A DNA stretch of 64,000 bases from Micromonospora polyrhachis (GTDB taxonomy: Bacteria; Actinomycetota; Actinomycetes; Mycobacteriales; Micromonosporaceae): contig NZ_JACHJW010000001.1 of NCBI RefSeq assembly GCF_014203835.1, positions 3,794,501-3,858,500 of the forward strand, written 5' to 3'. Shown piece after piece: positions 18,380-27,639 of this stretch. The translations under genes were made by a program, and so were the position numbers. Below the pieces are notes generated by a model. It saw only the letters and a list, made by a program, of their open reading frames with translations. It was not told the DNA's origin and searched no databases. Numbering within the stretch: position 1 is the first letter of the stretch; the number at the start of each line of letters is the position of its first letter.

Positions 18380-18470
18380 GGGGCACCAGCCTGTTGGTCC
18401 AGGCGGGCTGTCGAGGCAGGGACAGGCGTGGCTGACGATTCAGCCGGCTTAGGGCGGGTAGTCCCGGCTC

Positions 18471-19730
18471 ATGGCCACGCGGAAGGAGTCGAGGGAGTCG
18501 AAGGAGCGGAAGGGCAGGTCGAGCAAACTACACATAGACGGAGTCGCGCTCGACACCGACGCCCAGCGCATCTCCGAGGCCGTGACGCAGTTGCGTCGTA
18601 GGTCCGTCCTGACACTGGAGGACCGGGTCTACCGGGTGCGGATCAATTTCGGCCTCGCCGCGCAGGCCGCTCTCGCCGCCGCGCTGGCCTGGACCGTCGG
18701 CCACGAGGTGCTGGGCAATCCGGAACCGGTCTTCGCCCCGATCGCGGCGGTCGGCACCATCGCCTCCTCACTCGGCCAGCGGCTGCGCCGGACCTTTGAA
18801 CTGATCGTCGGGGTGGCGCTGGGCATCGCCGTCGGCGACGGACTGCTGATCGCCATCGGCACCGGGCCGTGGCAACTCGGTCTCATCGTCGGGCTCTCCA
18901 TCATCGTCTCCATCGCGCTAGGTGGCGGCCCTGCGGTGGTGACCCAGGCGGCGGCCACCGGCGTGCTGATCGCCACGCTCAGCCCGACCACTCGGAACCT
19001 GGAGTTCCCCCGGGTCATTGACGCCCTGGTGGGCGGGATCGTCGGGCTGCTGGTGGTGGCGGTCCTGCTGCCGGCCAATCCGTTGCGGCTGGTGGACAAG
19101 ACCGCGCGCCGAGCCCTCGACATCCTGACCAAACAGCTCTCGACAACGGCGGACGCGCTTTCCGCCGGGGATGCCAAGCAGGCGCAGCATGCCCTGGACT
19201 GCCTCCAGGAGGTCGAGGAGCGGATGGACGAGTTGCAGGACGCGCTGGAGGGCGGGCGGGAGACCGTACTCCTTTCTCCGGTCCGCTGGCACCGGCGCGG
19301 TGCCCTGGTGCGATACGTGGAGAGTGCCGAGTTCATCAACCACGCGGTGCACAACAGCGGCACCCTGGTCCGGCGGGCGGTCACCGTGCTGGAGGACGGT
19401 GAACCGGTGCCGCCGACCCTGCCGCTGGCGGTGTCCAACCTCGCCGACACGGTGCGCCAACTGGTCCAGGAACTGGGCCGGGGCGCCAGACCCGAGGCGA
19501 CCCGGGAGTTGGCGCTGCGCGCGGTCAGCGAGGCCGGCCGGGCCTACGAAGACGGGGTCGGCTTCTCCGGCAGCGTGGTGGTGGCGCAGGTCCGGACCAC
19601 CGCGAGCGACCTGCTCCGGGCCACCGGTCTGGAGCGGTCCGAGGCCAACCAACTGGTACGCCAGGCGATCGGCAACGCCACGCAGTCCACGGCGGAGATG
19701 TCCCCGCACACCCACACCGAGGACTTCTGA
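18471..19730 (+). CDS. FUSC / aromatic acid exporter family membrane protein
   Basis: The 419-residue protein has a charged N-terminal tail, four to six hydrophobic segments between about 60 and 205 (FGLAAQAALAAALAWTVG, FELIVGVALGIAVGDGLLIAIG, LGLIVGLSIIVSIALGGGPAVV, VGGIVGLLVVAVLLPANPL) and a long helical cytosolic C-terminal half. This is the half-size FUSC layout related to aromatic-acid efflux proteins. Substrate unknown. ATG at 18471 gives the very basic tail KESRESKERKGRSSKLH. It converges with the following gene, only nine bases apart. Confidence 0.8.
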   Translation: MATRKESRESKERKGRSSKLHIDGVALDTDAQRISEAVTQLRRRSVLTLEDRVYRVRINFGLAAQAALAAALAWTVGHEVLGNPEPVFAPIAAVGTIASSLGQRLRRTFELIVGVALGIAVGDGLLIAIGTGPWQLGLIVGLSIIVSIALGGGPAVVTQAAATGVLIATLSPTTRNLEFPRVIDALVGGIVGLLVVAVLLPANPLRLVDKTARRALDILTKQLSTTADALSAGDAKQAQHALDCLQEVEERMDELQDALEGGRETVLLSPVRWHRRGALVRYVESAEFINHAVHNSGTLVRRAVTVLEDGEPVPPTLPLAVSNLADTVRQLVQELGRGARPEATRELALRAVSEAGRAYEDGVGFSGSVVVAQVRTTASDLLRATGLERSEANQLVRQAIGNATQSTAEMSPHTHTEDF

Positions 19731-19739
19731 CGGTGCGGC

Positions 19740-21047
19740 TCAGCCGACGGTGGGCAGCGCGTCGAGCAGCCGGTCGATCTCCTCGGCGGTGCTGCCCAGG
19801 CCGATGCTGGCCCGTAACGCGGTTGCCGGCAGGTCGGCGCGCCCGCTCCGGGCCGACGCTTCGGCGAGGAGTCGTCGGGCCAGCGGATGAGCGCAGAAGA
19901 GACCGTCCCGTACCCCGATGCCGTGTTCGTTGGCGAGTACGGCGGCCACCTCCGCGGAATCCCGACCGGCGACCACGAAGGACACGATGCCCACCCGGGG
20001 CGAGTCGGGGGCGAACGTGCTCAACTCCACCACGCCGGGGAGGGCGGTGAGACCGCTGCGAAGCCGACTGAGCAGGGCCTGCTCGCTGGCGCAGAGCGCG
20101 GCCCGGTCCGCCGTGTCGAGCGCGGCACAGACCGCGCCCAGGGCGACCGCGCCGAGCAGGTTGGGGGTGCCGGCTTCGTGCCGGCCCGGGCCGGTGTTCC
20201 ACCGTACGTCGTGGGTCGCGGCACCGACGTACGCCGTGGCCCCGCCCCCGGCCAGGTACGGCGGTGCGGCGTCGAGCCAGTCCGCCCGTCCCACCAACGC
20301 ACCGGTCCCGAACGGTGCGTAGAGCTTGTGTCCGGATATCGCCAGGTAGTCGACTTCGAGGTCGCTGACACTTACCGGCACGTGGGGGGCGAGTTGGGCC
20401 GCGTCGACCGCGATCCGTGCCCCGTGCCGCCGGGCGATCAGGGACAGTTCGGTGACTGGCCAGCACTCTCCGGTGACGTTGCTGGCCCCGGTCACGGCGA
20501 CCAGGATCGGTGCCGTGCCGTCCGTACCCCGGCGTAGCTCGCGTAGCGCGGCGTCCAGCGCCCGGACGGCGGATCCCGGGGAGGCGGGCACCGGTAGCCG
20601 TACCGTGCCGATGGGCCAGGGCAGCAGGTTGGCGTGGTGCTCGCCGTCGAAGGTGACCACTCGGGTGCCGGTGGGCAGCACCCGGGCCAGCAGGTTCAGC
20701 GCGTCGGTGGTGTTGCGGGTGAAGACGACGTGGTCGTCGGGGCGGGCTCCCAGGAAGTCGCCTACGGTCTGTCGGGCCCGCTCGTAGGCGAGGGTGCAGC
20801 GTTGCGACAGCGCGCCAGCGCCCCGATGCACGCTGGCGTACCAGGGGAGTAGCTCGGCCACCGCGTCGGCCGCCACCTGCGCGCACGGCGCGGTGGCCGC
20901 GTAGTCGAGGTTGATCTGACCGGCGACCCCGAGGACGCCGAGCGCACCGGGTCGGGCGGGGGCCTTCGGACCGGTACGGCCGAGGCGGCGGCGCGGTGCC
21001 GTCCACGGTACGGACACAGCGGGCAGGGGGGAACGAGAAGTGCGCAT
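19740..21047 (-). CDS. Class V PLP-dependent enzyme, SufS/CsdB-like cysteine desulfurase
   Basis: The 435-residue enzyme has the fold-type I PLP site: D215 in AVDAAQLAPH and the Schiff-base lysine K241 in SGHKLYAPFGTGAL. C385 in GVRDGLFCAHPL aligns with the catalytic cysteine of group II cysteine desulfurases (HCA-P motif), so removal of sulfur from cysteine or a related amino acid is plausible. The start ATG at 21047 follows GGAGGG; an upstream in-frame extension crosses the riboswitch and is rejected. A SAM-IV riboswitch lies 87 bases upstream, tying expression to S-adenosylmethionine level. No suf partner is adjacent. Confidence 0.85.
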   Translation of the reverse strand: MRTSRSPLPAVSVPWTAPRRRLGRTGPKAPARPGALGVLGVAGQINLDYAATAPCAQVAADAVAELLPWYASVHRGAGALSQRCTLAYERARQTVGDFLGARPDDHVVFTRNTTDALNLLARVLPTGTRVVTFDGEHHANLLPWPIGTVRLPVPASPGSAVRALDAALRELRRGTDGTAPILVAVTGASNVTGECWPVTELSLIARRHGARIAVDAAQLAPHVPVSVSDLEVDYLAISGHKLYAPFGTGALVGRADWLDAAPPYLAGGGATAYVGAATHDVRWNTGPGRHEAGTPNLLGAVALGAVCAALDTADRAALCASEQALLSRLRSGLTALPGVVELSTFAPDSPRVGIVSFVVAGRDSAEVAAVLANEHGIGVRDGLFCAHPLARRLLAEASARSGRADLPATALRASIGLGSTAEEIDRLLDALPTVG

Positions 21048-21133
21048 CGGGGTGACCCTCCGGCAGTCCAGGGACCCCGGGTGCAAAGGGGACGGGGTCC
21101 GCGCTTGCCCAGCACACGGATCGGGCTGGGCCC

Positions 21134-21262
21134 GGTCATCACCCGGGGCACCCCACCGCGAACCTCTAGGAGGGTTGCCGGCCAGCAAGCCGGGGCTTCG
21201 ACCACCGGCCGACAGGCGATGGGCCTGGGGGCGGTGATCGTTGGTCGCTGGCACTCGTGACC
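21134..21262 (-). promoter_or_regulatory. SAM-IV riboswitch
   Basis: On the minus strand the RNA begins GGTCACGAGTGCCAGC, has a variable arm, then GGTCGAAGCCCCGGCTTGCT, GGCCGGCAACCCTCC, GCGGTGGGGTGCC and ends CCGGGTGATGACC. These are the conserved blocks of the actinobacterial SAM-IV class, including the closing P1 helix (GGTCA...TGACC). The 87 bases before the start codon contain a possible expression-platform hairpin (GGACCCCG with CGGGGTCC). It should repress the class V PLP gene when SAM is abundant. Confidence 0.9.
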
Positions 21263-21328
21263 TGCGCTGGAGCATAGCGGGCATGGATGCGTCCCGGAAA
21301 CCCGGTGGTGGGTGGATACGCTGACCGC

Positions 21329-22852
21329 ATGGCCGACACCCCACCCGGCGGTGCCCCGCACCCGTCGCCGCCGCCCTCACCCGCCGGTCCGACGTATCCG
21401 TCGGCCGCACCGCAGCCGGCTACCGGCCCGGTGGTGGTGCAGGCGCGCAAGAGTGGACTGACCTGGTTGCGTGTCCTGGTCATGGTGGGCGCGATCCTGT
21501 TCATCGCCGCCTGCGCCGTCTACATGCTCTTCGAACTCGGTGAGAGTCTCGGGGTCACCGCGCTGCTGATCGGTCTCGGTGCGGCGATCCTCCCGGTTCC
21601 GGTACTGGTGGCCTGCTTCCTCTGGCTCGACCGGTATGAGCCCGAGCCGATGAAGTACCTCGTCTTCTGCTTCGCCTGGGGGGCGTTCGTCTCCACCGCC
21701 GCGTCGTTGAACGTCAACGGCTGGGCGGCGAGTCTCTTCTCCGACTGGGGACTGCCGGACGCGCTGGTGGCGGTGCTGGTCGCCCCGTTCATCGAGGAGC
21801 TGACCAAGACCCTCGGGCCGATCCTGCTGCTGATCTTCCGGCGGCGTGAATGGTCCGGCATCACCGACGGTCTTGTCTACTGTGGACTTTCGGCGGTCGG
21901 GTTCGCGATGGTGGAGAACATCCTCTACCTCGGCGGGCACGGCTACGCCGCCGGTGCGGAGCAGTACGGCCCGGCCACCGGGGCACAGCAGGTATTCCTC
22001 ATCTTCATCATGCGGATCCTGCTGTCCGGGTTCGCCCATCCGCTGTTCACCTCGATGGCCGGGGTCGGACTGGGGATCGCCGCCCGGTCGGCCGACCGCC
22101 GGGTCCGGTTTCTCGCCCCGGTGGCCGGGCTGCTGCTGGCGATGATGCTGCACGGCACCTGGAACCTCGTGCCGTCACTGGTCCAGGCCACCGGCGAGGC
22201 GTTGATCCTGCTCTACGGCTACATCGGGCTGATGGTGCCGATCTTCTTCGGCATGGTCGGGCTGGCCATCTGGCTACGCGGTTGGGAGGGACGGCTCGTC
22301 GAACGCACCCTGCCCGACTACGTCCACGCCGGCTGGCTCACCCCGCCGGAGGTCGCCTCACTCGCCAGCCTCGGCCGGCGACACTCGGCCCGACGCTGGG
22401 CCCGCCGGGTAGCCGGGGACGCCGGTGCCAAGGCGATGCAGGGCTACCAACTCGCCGCGACCCGACTGGCCCTGCTCCGCGACGGGCTACGGCGGGGGCT
22501 GGACACCAAACCGGCCGCCCTCGCCCGGATCGCCCAGGAGGAGCAGCAGTTGCTGGCCGAGATATCCGCCTGCCGGCAGGTCTTCGTCGGCCGCGACCCA
22601 CAGGCACCGGTCGGTATCTGGGACGGTGTCCGCTATCACCTGGTCTTCCCGGATGGCGTCAGGCGTGCGGTGGCCGCCCCGGAGGAGCCGGTGGTGCCGG
22701 TACCGGTCGTGCTGGCCCCACCGCCGATGCCAGCCACTCCCGGTGGCTACCGGCCACCGGCCGGGCCGTACGGTCCGCCGTACCGCGTCCCGCCGCCGGG
22801 CGGGCTACCCGTCTCGCGGCCCACCGGGAACTGGGGAGCCCCGCCGACATAG
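21329..22852 (+). CDS. prsW: PrsW family intramembrane protease
   Basis: The 507-residue protein starts with a Pro-rich cytosolic tail and has about eight membrane segments (about 45-330). The PrsW/CAAX-protease-like motif EELTK is in VAPFIEELTKTLGP, and HGTWN lies in a later segment (MMLHGTWNLVPS). The family cleaves membrane proteins within the bilayer; B. subtilis PrsW cuts an anti-sigma factor. The C-terminal 180 residues are soluble and end in a Pro-rich tail (YGPPYRVPPPGG). ATG at 21329 is used. It is divergent from the riboswitch-controlled gene. Confidence 0.88.
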   Translation: MADTPPGGAPHPSPPPSPAGPTYPSAAPQPATGPVVVQARKSGLTWLRVLVMVGAILFIAACAVYMLFELGESLGVTALLIGLGAAILPVPVLVACFLWLDRYEPEPMKYLVFCFAWGAFVSTAASLNVNGWAASLFSDWGLPDALVAVLVAPFIEELTKTLGPILLLIFRRREWSGITDGLVYCGLSAVGFAMVENILYLGGHGYAAGAEQYGPATGAQQVFLIFIMRILLSGFAHPLFTSMAGVGLGIAARSADRRVRFLAPVAGLLLAMMLHGTWNLVPSLVQATGEALILLYGYIGLMVPIFFGMVGLAIWLRGWEGRLVERTLPDYVHAGWLTPPEVASLASLGRRHSARRWARRVAGDAGAKAMQGYQLAATRLALLRDGLRRGLDTKPAALARIAQEEQQLLAEISACRQVFVGRDPQAPVGIWDGVRYHLVFPDGVRRAVAAPEEPVVPVPVVLAPPPMPATPGGYRPPAGPYGPPYRVPPPGGLPVSRPTGNWGAPPT

Positions 22853-22891
22853 CGGTTACGGATCTCCACCACAGAGAAATCGAGAGCTGCT

Positions 22892-23410
22892 GTGCCAACC
22901 CATGAGCTGGTCATCTGCCCGGCGACAGCCGGGGATCTGGACGTGGTTGGCGACATCTACGCCCACTACGTCACCAGCAGCGTCGCCACGTTCGACGAGA
23001 ATCCACCCGAGGCCTCCGACTGGCAGCGCAAGCTCGACGATCTGAACGCCCGCCACCTTCCGTTCCTGATCGCGAGAGCCGGCGACGAGATAGTCGGATT
23101 TGCCTACGCCGCTCCCTGGCGCGTGAAACCGGCCTATCGGTACTCGGTCGAGGACACGATCTACCTCGCACCCGACCGGACCGGCCGTGGAACGGGCCGT
23201 GCGTTGCTGGATGCCCTGCTGCGCCAATGTGCGGCAAGCGGCGTACGGCAGGTCATCGCGGTCATCGCCGACACCGGCAGCGACGCGTCGGTCACGCTGC
23301 ACCGTTCCGTCGGTTTTCGCGAGGTGGGCAGACTGACCGGGGTGGGGCACAAACACGGTCGCTGGATCGACACCGTACTGATGCAACTCGACCTGACCGA
23401 CCAGAGCTGA
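22892..23410 (+). CDS. Phosphinothricin-type N-acetyltransferase
   Basis: The 172-residue GNAT protein has the layout of the Pat/MnaT group: YAHYVTSSVATFDENPP near the start, FAYAAPWRVKPAYRYSVEDTIYL, the acetyl-CoA loop TGRGTGRALLDALL and GFREVGRLTGVGHKHGRWIDTVLMQ. Such enzymes acetylate phosphinothricin, methionine sulfoximine or sulfone; natural substrates vary. Start GTG at 22892, 39 bp after prsW in the same direction. Confidence 0.88.
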   Translation: MPTHELVICPATAGDLDVVGDIYAHYVTSSVATFDENPPEASDWQRKLDDLNARHLPFLIARAGDEIVGFAYAAPWRVKPAYRYSVEDTIYLAPDRTGRGTGRALLDALLRQCAASGVRQVIAVIADTGSDASVTLHRSVGFREVGRLTGVGHKHGRWIDTVLMQLDLTDQS

Positions 23411-23465
23411 CGGAGCTGACGTCTCCGCTGGGCCCGCTCACCGGCGTTGGTGAGGCACCGGCACG

Positions 23466-23807
23466 TCAGAGGTAGAGGCCGGTGGAGTCGGGCTCGACCC
23501 GGGCGGCGGCCACCGCGTGCACGTCCCGTTCCCGGAGCATGACGTAACCCCGCCCGTGCAGTTCGACCTCCGAGCGGTCGTCCGGGTCGAAGAGCACCCG
23601 GTCGCCGACCACGATGGAACGTACGTTGGGGCCCACGCCGACCGCCGACGCCCAGGACAGCCGGCGACCCATCGAGGCGGTCGCCGGAATGACGATGCCG
23701 GCGGTGGAGCGACGCTCACCCTCGTTGCCTTCGAGCTGGACCAGGACGCGGTCGTGCAGCAGGCGGATGGGCAGGCCAGCGTCGTCGTGGTGCGAAACGG
23801 CGGTCAC
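23466..23807 (-). CDS. GroES-like (Cpn10-fold) protein
   Basis: The 113-residue product matches the Cpn10 fold: PIRLLHDRVLVQLE, TAGIVIPATA where GroES has its mobile loop, VGVGPNV-SIVVGDRVLFDPDD and the last strand YVMLRERDVHAVA. It is longer than GroES (about 97 residues) and has an extra tail RVEPDSTGLYL. The mobile-loop region is altered, so whether it caps GroEL is uncertain. It stands alone, 16 kb from groEL, with no CIRCE in front. Start GTG at 23807. Confidence 0.82.
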   Translation of the reverse strand: MTAVSHHDDAGLPIRLLHDRVLVQLEGNEGERRSTAGIVIPATASMGRRLSWASAVGVGPNVRSIVVGDRVLFDPDDRSEVELHGRGYVMLRERDVHAVAAARVEPDSTGLYL

Positions 23808-24004
23808 GCCCCGAACGCTACCGTGTGCCCCGAGCGAACTCCGATCGTGGTCCGCTCCGACGACGGTCCGGCGGACTTGGCGCGGAAGCGATTACCCGAC
23901 GGCGGCGCGGGGCAATGTCGGGGAGAAGTCAGGGTTGGCCAATTCCGTTCGGTTTGGCGCTGCCCAGTTAACGTAGGAAGGCCGCAATCAGCCAGGAGGT
24001 GCAC

Positions 24005-25303
24005 TTGAGCCGCTTCGAGCAGCTGTGGGCGAGAGTCCGCCGTGCGTACCAGTCGAGTCGCGGCTCAGTGCAGAATGCCGCCCAGGCCCGTCGGCAAATT
24101 GGCGCATCTTCCACCGACGGTCCGTTACCGGCCACCCTTGAGGGAGCGGAATCGTCGCTCGCCGACGCGGAGCCGCCGGCCGAGGTTCATCCCTCCACCT
24201 CCAGTCGCGACGACGCCGACGTGCCCCACGGCCTGCGTATCGCCGCCGCCTGGGCCTGGCGGCTCGGGGTGATCGGCGTCGTGGGCTGGGCGCTGATCGA
24301 GGTGATCGGGACCATCCGGATCGTCGTGATCCCCCTGGCCATCGCAATGCTCCTCTCCGCCCTGCTCGCCCCGGCGGTGGGCTGGTTGCTGCGCGCCCGG
24401 TTCCCCCGTTCGCTGGCCACGGCGCTGGTGCTGGTCACCGGACTGGCCGCGGTGATCGGCACGCTCACCCTCGTGGTCAACGAGTTCATTCGGGGCGTCC
24501 CGGCGCTGAGCAAGGACGCCACCAAGGGCGTACGGCAGATCCAGGACTGGCTCAAGACCGGCCCCCTGCACCTGTCGGACCGGCAGCTCAACCAGTACAT
24601 CGACCAGGGGCAGAAGTGGGTGGACGAGAACACCCAGTCGCTGACCAACGGGGCCCTCTCCACCGCCACCACCGTCTTCGAGGTGCTCACCGGCTCCCTG
24701 CTGGTGCTCTTCGCCACCTTCTTCTTCCTTCGCGACGGTGGCCGGATCTGGAAGTTCCTGGTCCGGCTCCTTCCCTCCGTCGCCCGTTGGCGGGTGCACG
24801 AGGCGGGCAAGGCGTCCTGGGAGACCCTGGTCGCCTACGTCCGAGCCACCGTGCTCGTCGCCTTCATCGACGCGGTCGGAATCGGCATCTTCCTGGTCGT
24901 CTTCGACATTCCATTCGCGCTTCCGCTCGCCGCGCTGGTCTTCCTCGGCGCGTTCATCCCGATCGTCGGGGCCACTCTCTCCGGCGCGGTGGCCGTACTG
25001 GTGGCGCTGGTCGACAGCGGCTGGGTCACCGCCCTGATCATCCTCGGCGTGGTGGTCGGCGTGCAGCAGATCGAGGGACACATCCTCCAGCCGTTGATCA
25101 TGGGACGGGCGGTGGCACTGCACCCGCTCGCCGTGGTCATCGCGATCACCGCCGGAGTGGTGCTGGCGGGGGTCGTCGGCGCGTTGGTGTCCGTGCCGCT
25201 GCTCGCCGTACTCAACACCGCCATCCGACGGCTATCCGGTCAGCAACGGCCCACCCCGCCACCGGACTCGGTGGTGGTGGCCGCGAAGGCCCCCGGCAGC
25301 TGA
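24005..25303 (+). CDS. AI-2E family transporter (PerM-like permease)
   Basis: The 432-residue membrane protein has eight predicted segments, with the family features FATFFFLRDGGRIWKFLVRLLP, FLGAFIPIVGATLSGAVAVLVAL and QQIEGHILQPLIMGRAVALHPL. Family members export small molecules or Na+/H+; the substrate here is unknown. AGGAGGT at 23994-24000 lies five bases before a TTG at 24005, so TTG is preferred over the GTG at 23999, which overlaps that ribosome binding site. Confidence 0.88.
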   Translation: MSRFEQLWARVRRAYQSSRGSVQNAAQARRQIGASSTDGPLPATLEGAESSLADAEPPAEVHPSTSSRDDADVPHGLRIAAAWAWRLGVIGVVGWALIEVIGTIRIVVIPLAIAMLLSALLAPAVGWLLRARFPRSLATALVLVTGLAAVIGTLTLVVNEFIRGVPALSKDATKGVRQIQDWLKTGPLHLSDRQLNQYIDQGQKWVDENTQSLTNGALSTATTVFEVLTGSLLVLFATFFFLRDGGRIWKFLVRLLPSVARWRVHEAGKASWETLVAYVRATVLVAFIDAVGIGIFLVVFDIPFALPLAALVFLGAFIPIVGATLSGAVAVLVALVDSGWVTALIILGVVVGVQQIEGHILQPLIMGRAVALHPLAVVIAITAGVVLAGVVGALVSVPLLAVLNTAIRRLSGQQRPTPPPDSVVVAAKAPGS

Positions 25304-25327
25304 CTCGTCGCCACCGGGGGCGGACGA

Positions 25328-27505
25328 TCACTCGCGTCCCAGCCGCTCCAGGGCACCCCGCGCGATGTCCGGCCGGGTCGTGTACCAGAACGGCGGCAGC
25401 GAGCGACGCAGGAACGCCCCGTAGCCGCGCGCGGTCTCCAGCCGGGAGTCGAGCACCGCCACCACGCCCTTGTCACTGGTGGCACGGATCAACCGGCCGA
25501 CGCCCTGGGCCAGTCGGATCGCGGCGATCGGCACGCTCACCGCGGCGAACCCGGACCCACCGGCCGAGTCGACCGCCGCCGCGCGCGCCGCCGCCAGCGG
25601 CTCGTCCGGGCGCGGGAAGGGCAGCCGGTCGATGACCACCAGCTGGCAGGAGTCACCCGGCACATCCACCCCCTGCCAGAGCGACATCACCCCGAACAGG
25701 CAGCTCGACCGCTCCTCCCGGAACCGCCGGACGAGCAACGGAAGGGCCTCCTCGCCCTGGAGCAGCACGGGCAGGTCGGTGCGAGCGCGGAGCAGCTCCG
25801 CCGCCTGCTGCGCGGCCCGGCGGGACGAGAAGAGCCCAAGGGTACGACCACCGATCGCTTCGACCAGCGCGAGCAACTCCTCGCCGGCCGGCTCGGGCAG
25901 CCCGGAGGCGGCCGGTCGGGGCAGGTGCGCCGCGACGTAGAGAATGCCCTGCCGGCCGTAGTCGAACGGCGACCCCACGTCCAGCGACCGCCACCCCGGC
26001 CCCTCGTCGGCCCCGGTGGTGCTCGTGTCGGGCGCGGTGGCCTGCTTGGACCGGGTCGCCTTGGTCACCCGTCCGGTGGAAGCGCCGGCAGCGGTCGAGG
26101 CGGCCAGCGCCGCTGCCGCAGGGGACGGCTCCGGGGCGGGGGGTGCCTCCAGCCCGAGTGCTCGGGCGACCGTGTCGAACCGGCCGCCGAGGGTGAGCGT
26201 GGCGGAGGTGGCTACGACGGTGCGCTCGTCGTACAGGTGGGTGGCGAGCGTGCCCGCGACGGAGAGTGGGGCGACCACCAGCGCCCGGCGTCCGGTGCCG
26301 CCGATCTCCGTCTTCTCGACCCAGGCCACGTCGTGCTCGGCCTCCTCCAGCAGGCGCTGGGCGGTGCTGGACAGCTCGTCCAGCACCGCCTTGGCCTGCT
26401 GCTTGCGTACCGGGTCCGGGTCGTCGGACTTGATGTCGCCGATCTCGTCGAGCGCGGTGCGGGTGGCGGCGTCGAGCAGCGTGCAGGCCTCCTGCAACGG
26501 GGTGGGCAACCCGGTCACGAGCCGCCCGGCGCTCGCCTCGGTCAGCCCGACCGAGAGCGCGTCCCCCGCCTCGGTGAGCAGTTCGGCCGTTTCTGGCCGC
26601 AGCACCGGGCGGGCTCGGCGGGCCGCCCGGTCGATCGCCTCCGGGGTGAGTTCGGCCTGGGCGGCCGAGGAAACCCGGTCGGCCAGCTCGTGCGCCTCGT
26701 CGACGACCAGCAGTTTGTGCGGCGGCACGATGTGCCGGCCGGCGAGCATGTCCACGGCGAGCAGACTGTGGTTGGTCACCACGATGTCCGCCTCCCGGGC
26801 GCGCGCTCGGGACGCCTCGGCGAAGCACTCGTCGCCGTACGGGCAGCGGGCCGCGCCGACGCACTCGCGGGCCGGCATCGACGCCAGCCGCCAGGCTTGC
26901 TCGTCCACCCCCGGGTCGAGTTCGTCGCGGTCGCCGGTCACGGTCTCCAGGGCCCAGTCCCGCAGGCGCTGGACCTGTTTGCCCAACCGCCCCGCCTCGC
27001 CGAGCCATTTCGTGCCGCCCTGTGCCGATGTCTCGAAGAGGGTGTCCGTCGGCTCATCCTCTGTGGAGTTGTCCAGCCGGGCCAGACACAGATAGTGGTG
27101 GCGGCCCTTCAGGACCGCGAACGTGGGGCGGCGGCCCAGCACCGGCTCGACGGCGTCGGCCAGCCGGGGCAGATCATGCTCGACGAGCTGCGACTGTAGG
27201 GCCAGCGTGGCGGTGGAGATCACTACCGGACCGTCCACGGTGAGCGCCGGGGCCAGGTAGGCGAGGGACTTCCCGGTGCCGGTACCGGCCTGCACGAGCA
27301 GATGGTCGCCGGAGGCGATGCACTCCTCGATCGCCGTGGCCATCTGCTGCTGGCCGGGTCGGGCCGCCCCACCGGGGACCGCGCCGACGGCGGCGGTGAG
27401 CAGCTCACCGCTGCTCGGGCGGTCCGACCGGGCGCGGCGGGACTTCCTGACTGTCTTGGTCCCGGGGGTGGTCGAGGTGCTGGTGGCGGTGGTCGGCGCG
27501 GTCAC
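25328..27505 (-). CDS. dinG: ATP-dependent DNA helicase, DinG/XPD family
   Basis: The 725-residue superfamily 2 helicase has Walker A AGTGTGKS (about 73-80), VVDEAHELADR (DEAH box), TNHSLLAVD and the C-terminal SLWQGVDVPGDS and GVGRLIRATSDKG motifs. Four cysteines around CLARLD, ECVGAARCPYGDEC could ligate the Fe-S cluster of this family. It unwinds DNA 5' to 3', probably in repair. Start GTG at 27505. An insertion rich in Ala/Thr/Ser (about 455-505) lies between the helicase halves. It converges with the permease gene. Confidence 0.9.
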   Translation of the reverse strand: MTAPTTATSTSTTPGTKTVRKSRRARSDRPSSGELLTAAVGAVPGGAARPGQQQMATAIEECIASGDHLLVQAGTGTGKSLAYLAPALTVDGPVVISTATLALQSQLVEHDLPRLADAVEPVLGRRPTFAVLKGRHHYLCLARLDNSTEDEPTDTLFETSAQGGTKWLGEAGRLGKQVQRLRDWALETVTGDRDELDPGVDEQAWRLASMPARECVGAARCPYGDECFAEASRARAREADIVVTNHSLLAVDMLAGRHIVPPHKLLVVDEAHELADRVSSAAQAELTPEAIDRAARRARPVLRPETAELLTEAGDALSVGLTEASAGRLVTGLPTPLQEACTLLDAATRTALDEIGDIKSDDPDPVRKQQAKAVLDELSSTAQRLLEEAEHDVAWVEKTEIGGTGRRALVVAPLSVAGTLATHLYDERTVVATSATLTLGGRFDTVARALGLEAPPAPEPSPAAAALAASTAAGASTGRVTKATRSKQATAPDTSTTGADEGPGWRSLDVGSPFDYGRQGILYVAAHLPRPAASGLPEPAGEELLALVEAIGGRTLGLFSSRRAAQQAAELLRARTDLPVLLQGEEALPLLVRRFREERSSCLFGVMSLWQGVDVPGDSCQLVVIDRLPFPRPDEPLAAARAAAVDSAGGSGFAAVSVPIAAIRLAQGVGRLIRATSDKGVVAVLDSRLETARGYGAFLRRSLPPFWYTTRPDIARGALERLGRE

Positions 27506-27548
27506 CCTGCGACGGTACCGGGCCGTCCTGACAGCGCCGCGCTCATCT

Positions 27549-27602
27549 GTTGGGAGGGGTGCTTCCTATACAGAATCCGATAGCAAGGGCCCTTTCGTCA
27601 GG
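27549..27602. repeat. Interspersed double-palindrome element, copy C
   Basis: It contains GCTTCCTATACAGAATCCGA and TAGCAAGGGCCC; in reverse complement it aligns with copy A through the core CTATCG-TTCTGTATAGGAAG. Its arms are the most decayed of the three. It lies between the divergent dinG and DUF402 genes. Confidence 0.6.
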
Positions 27603-27639
27603 ACGGTCGGGAGTGGCGGGAATCGGTTAGGGTGCGGGA

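Noticed and set aside
19740..21410. Longer N-terminus for the class V PLP enzyme
   Set aside because: The extension would run through the SAM-IV riboswitch; ATG 21047 has a ribosome binding site.
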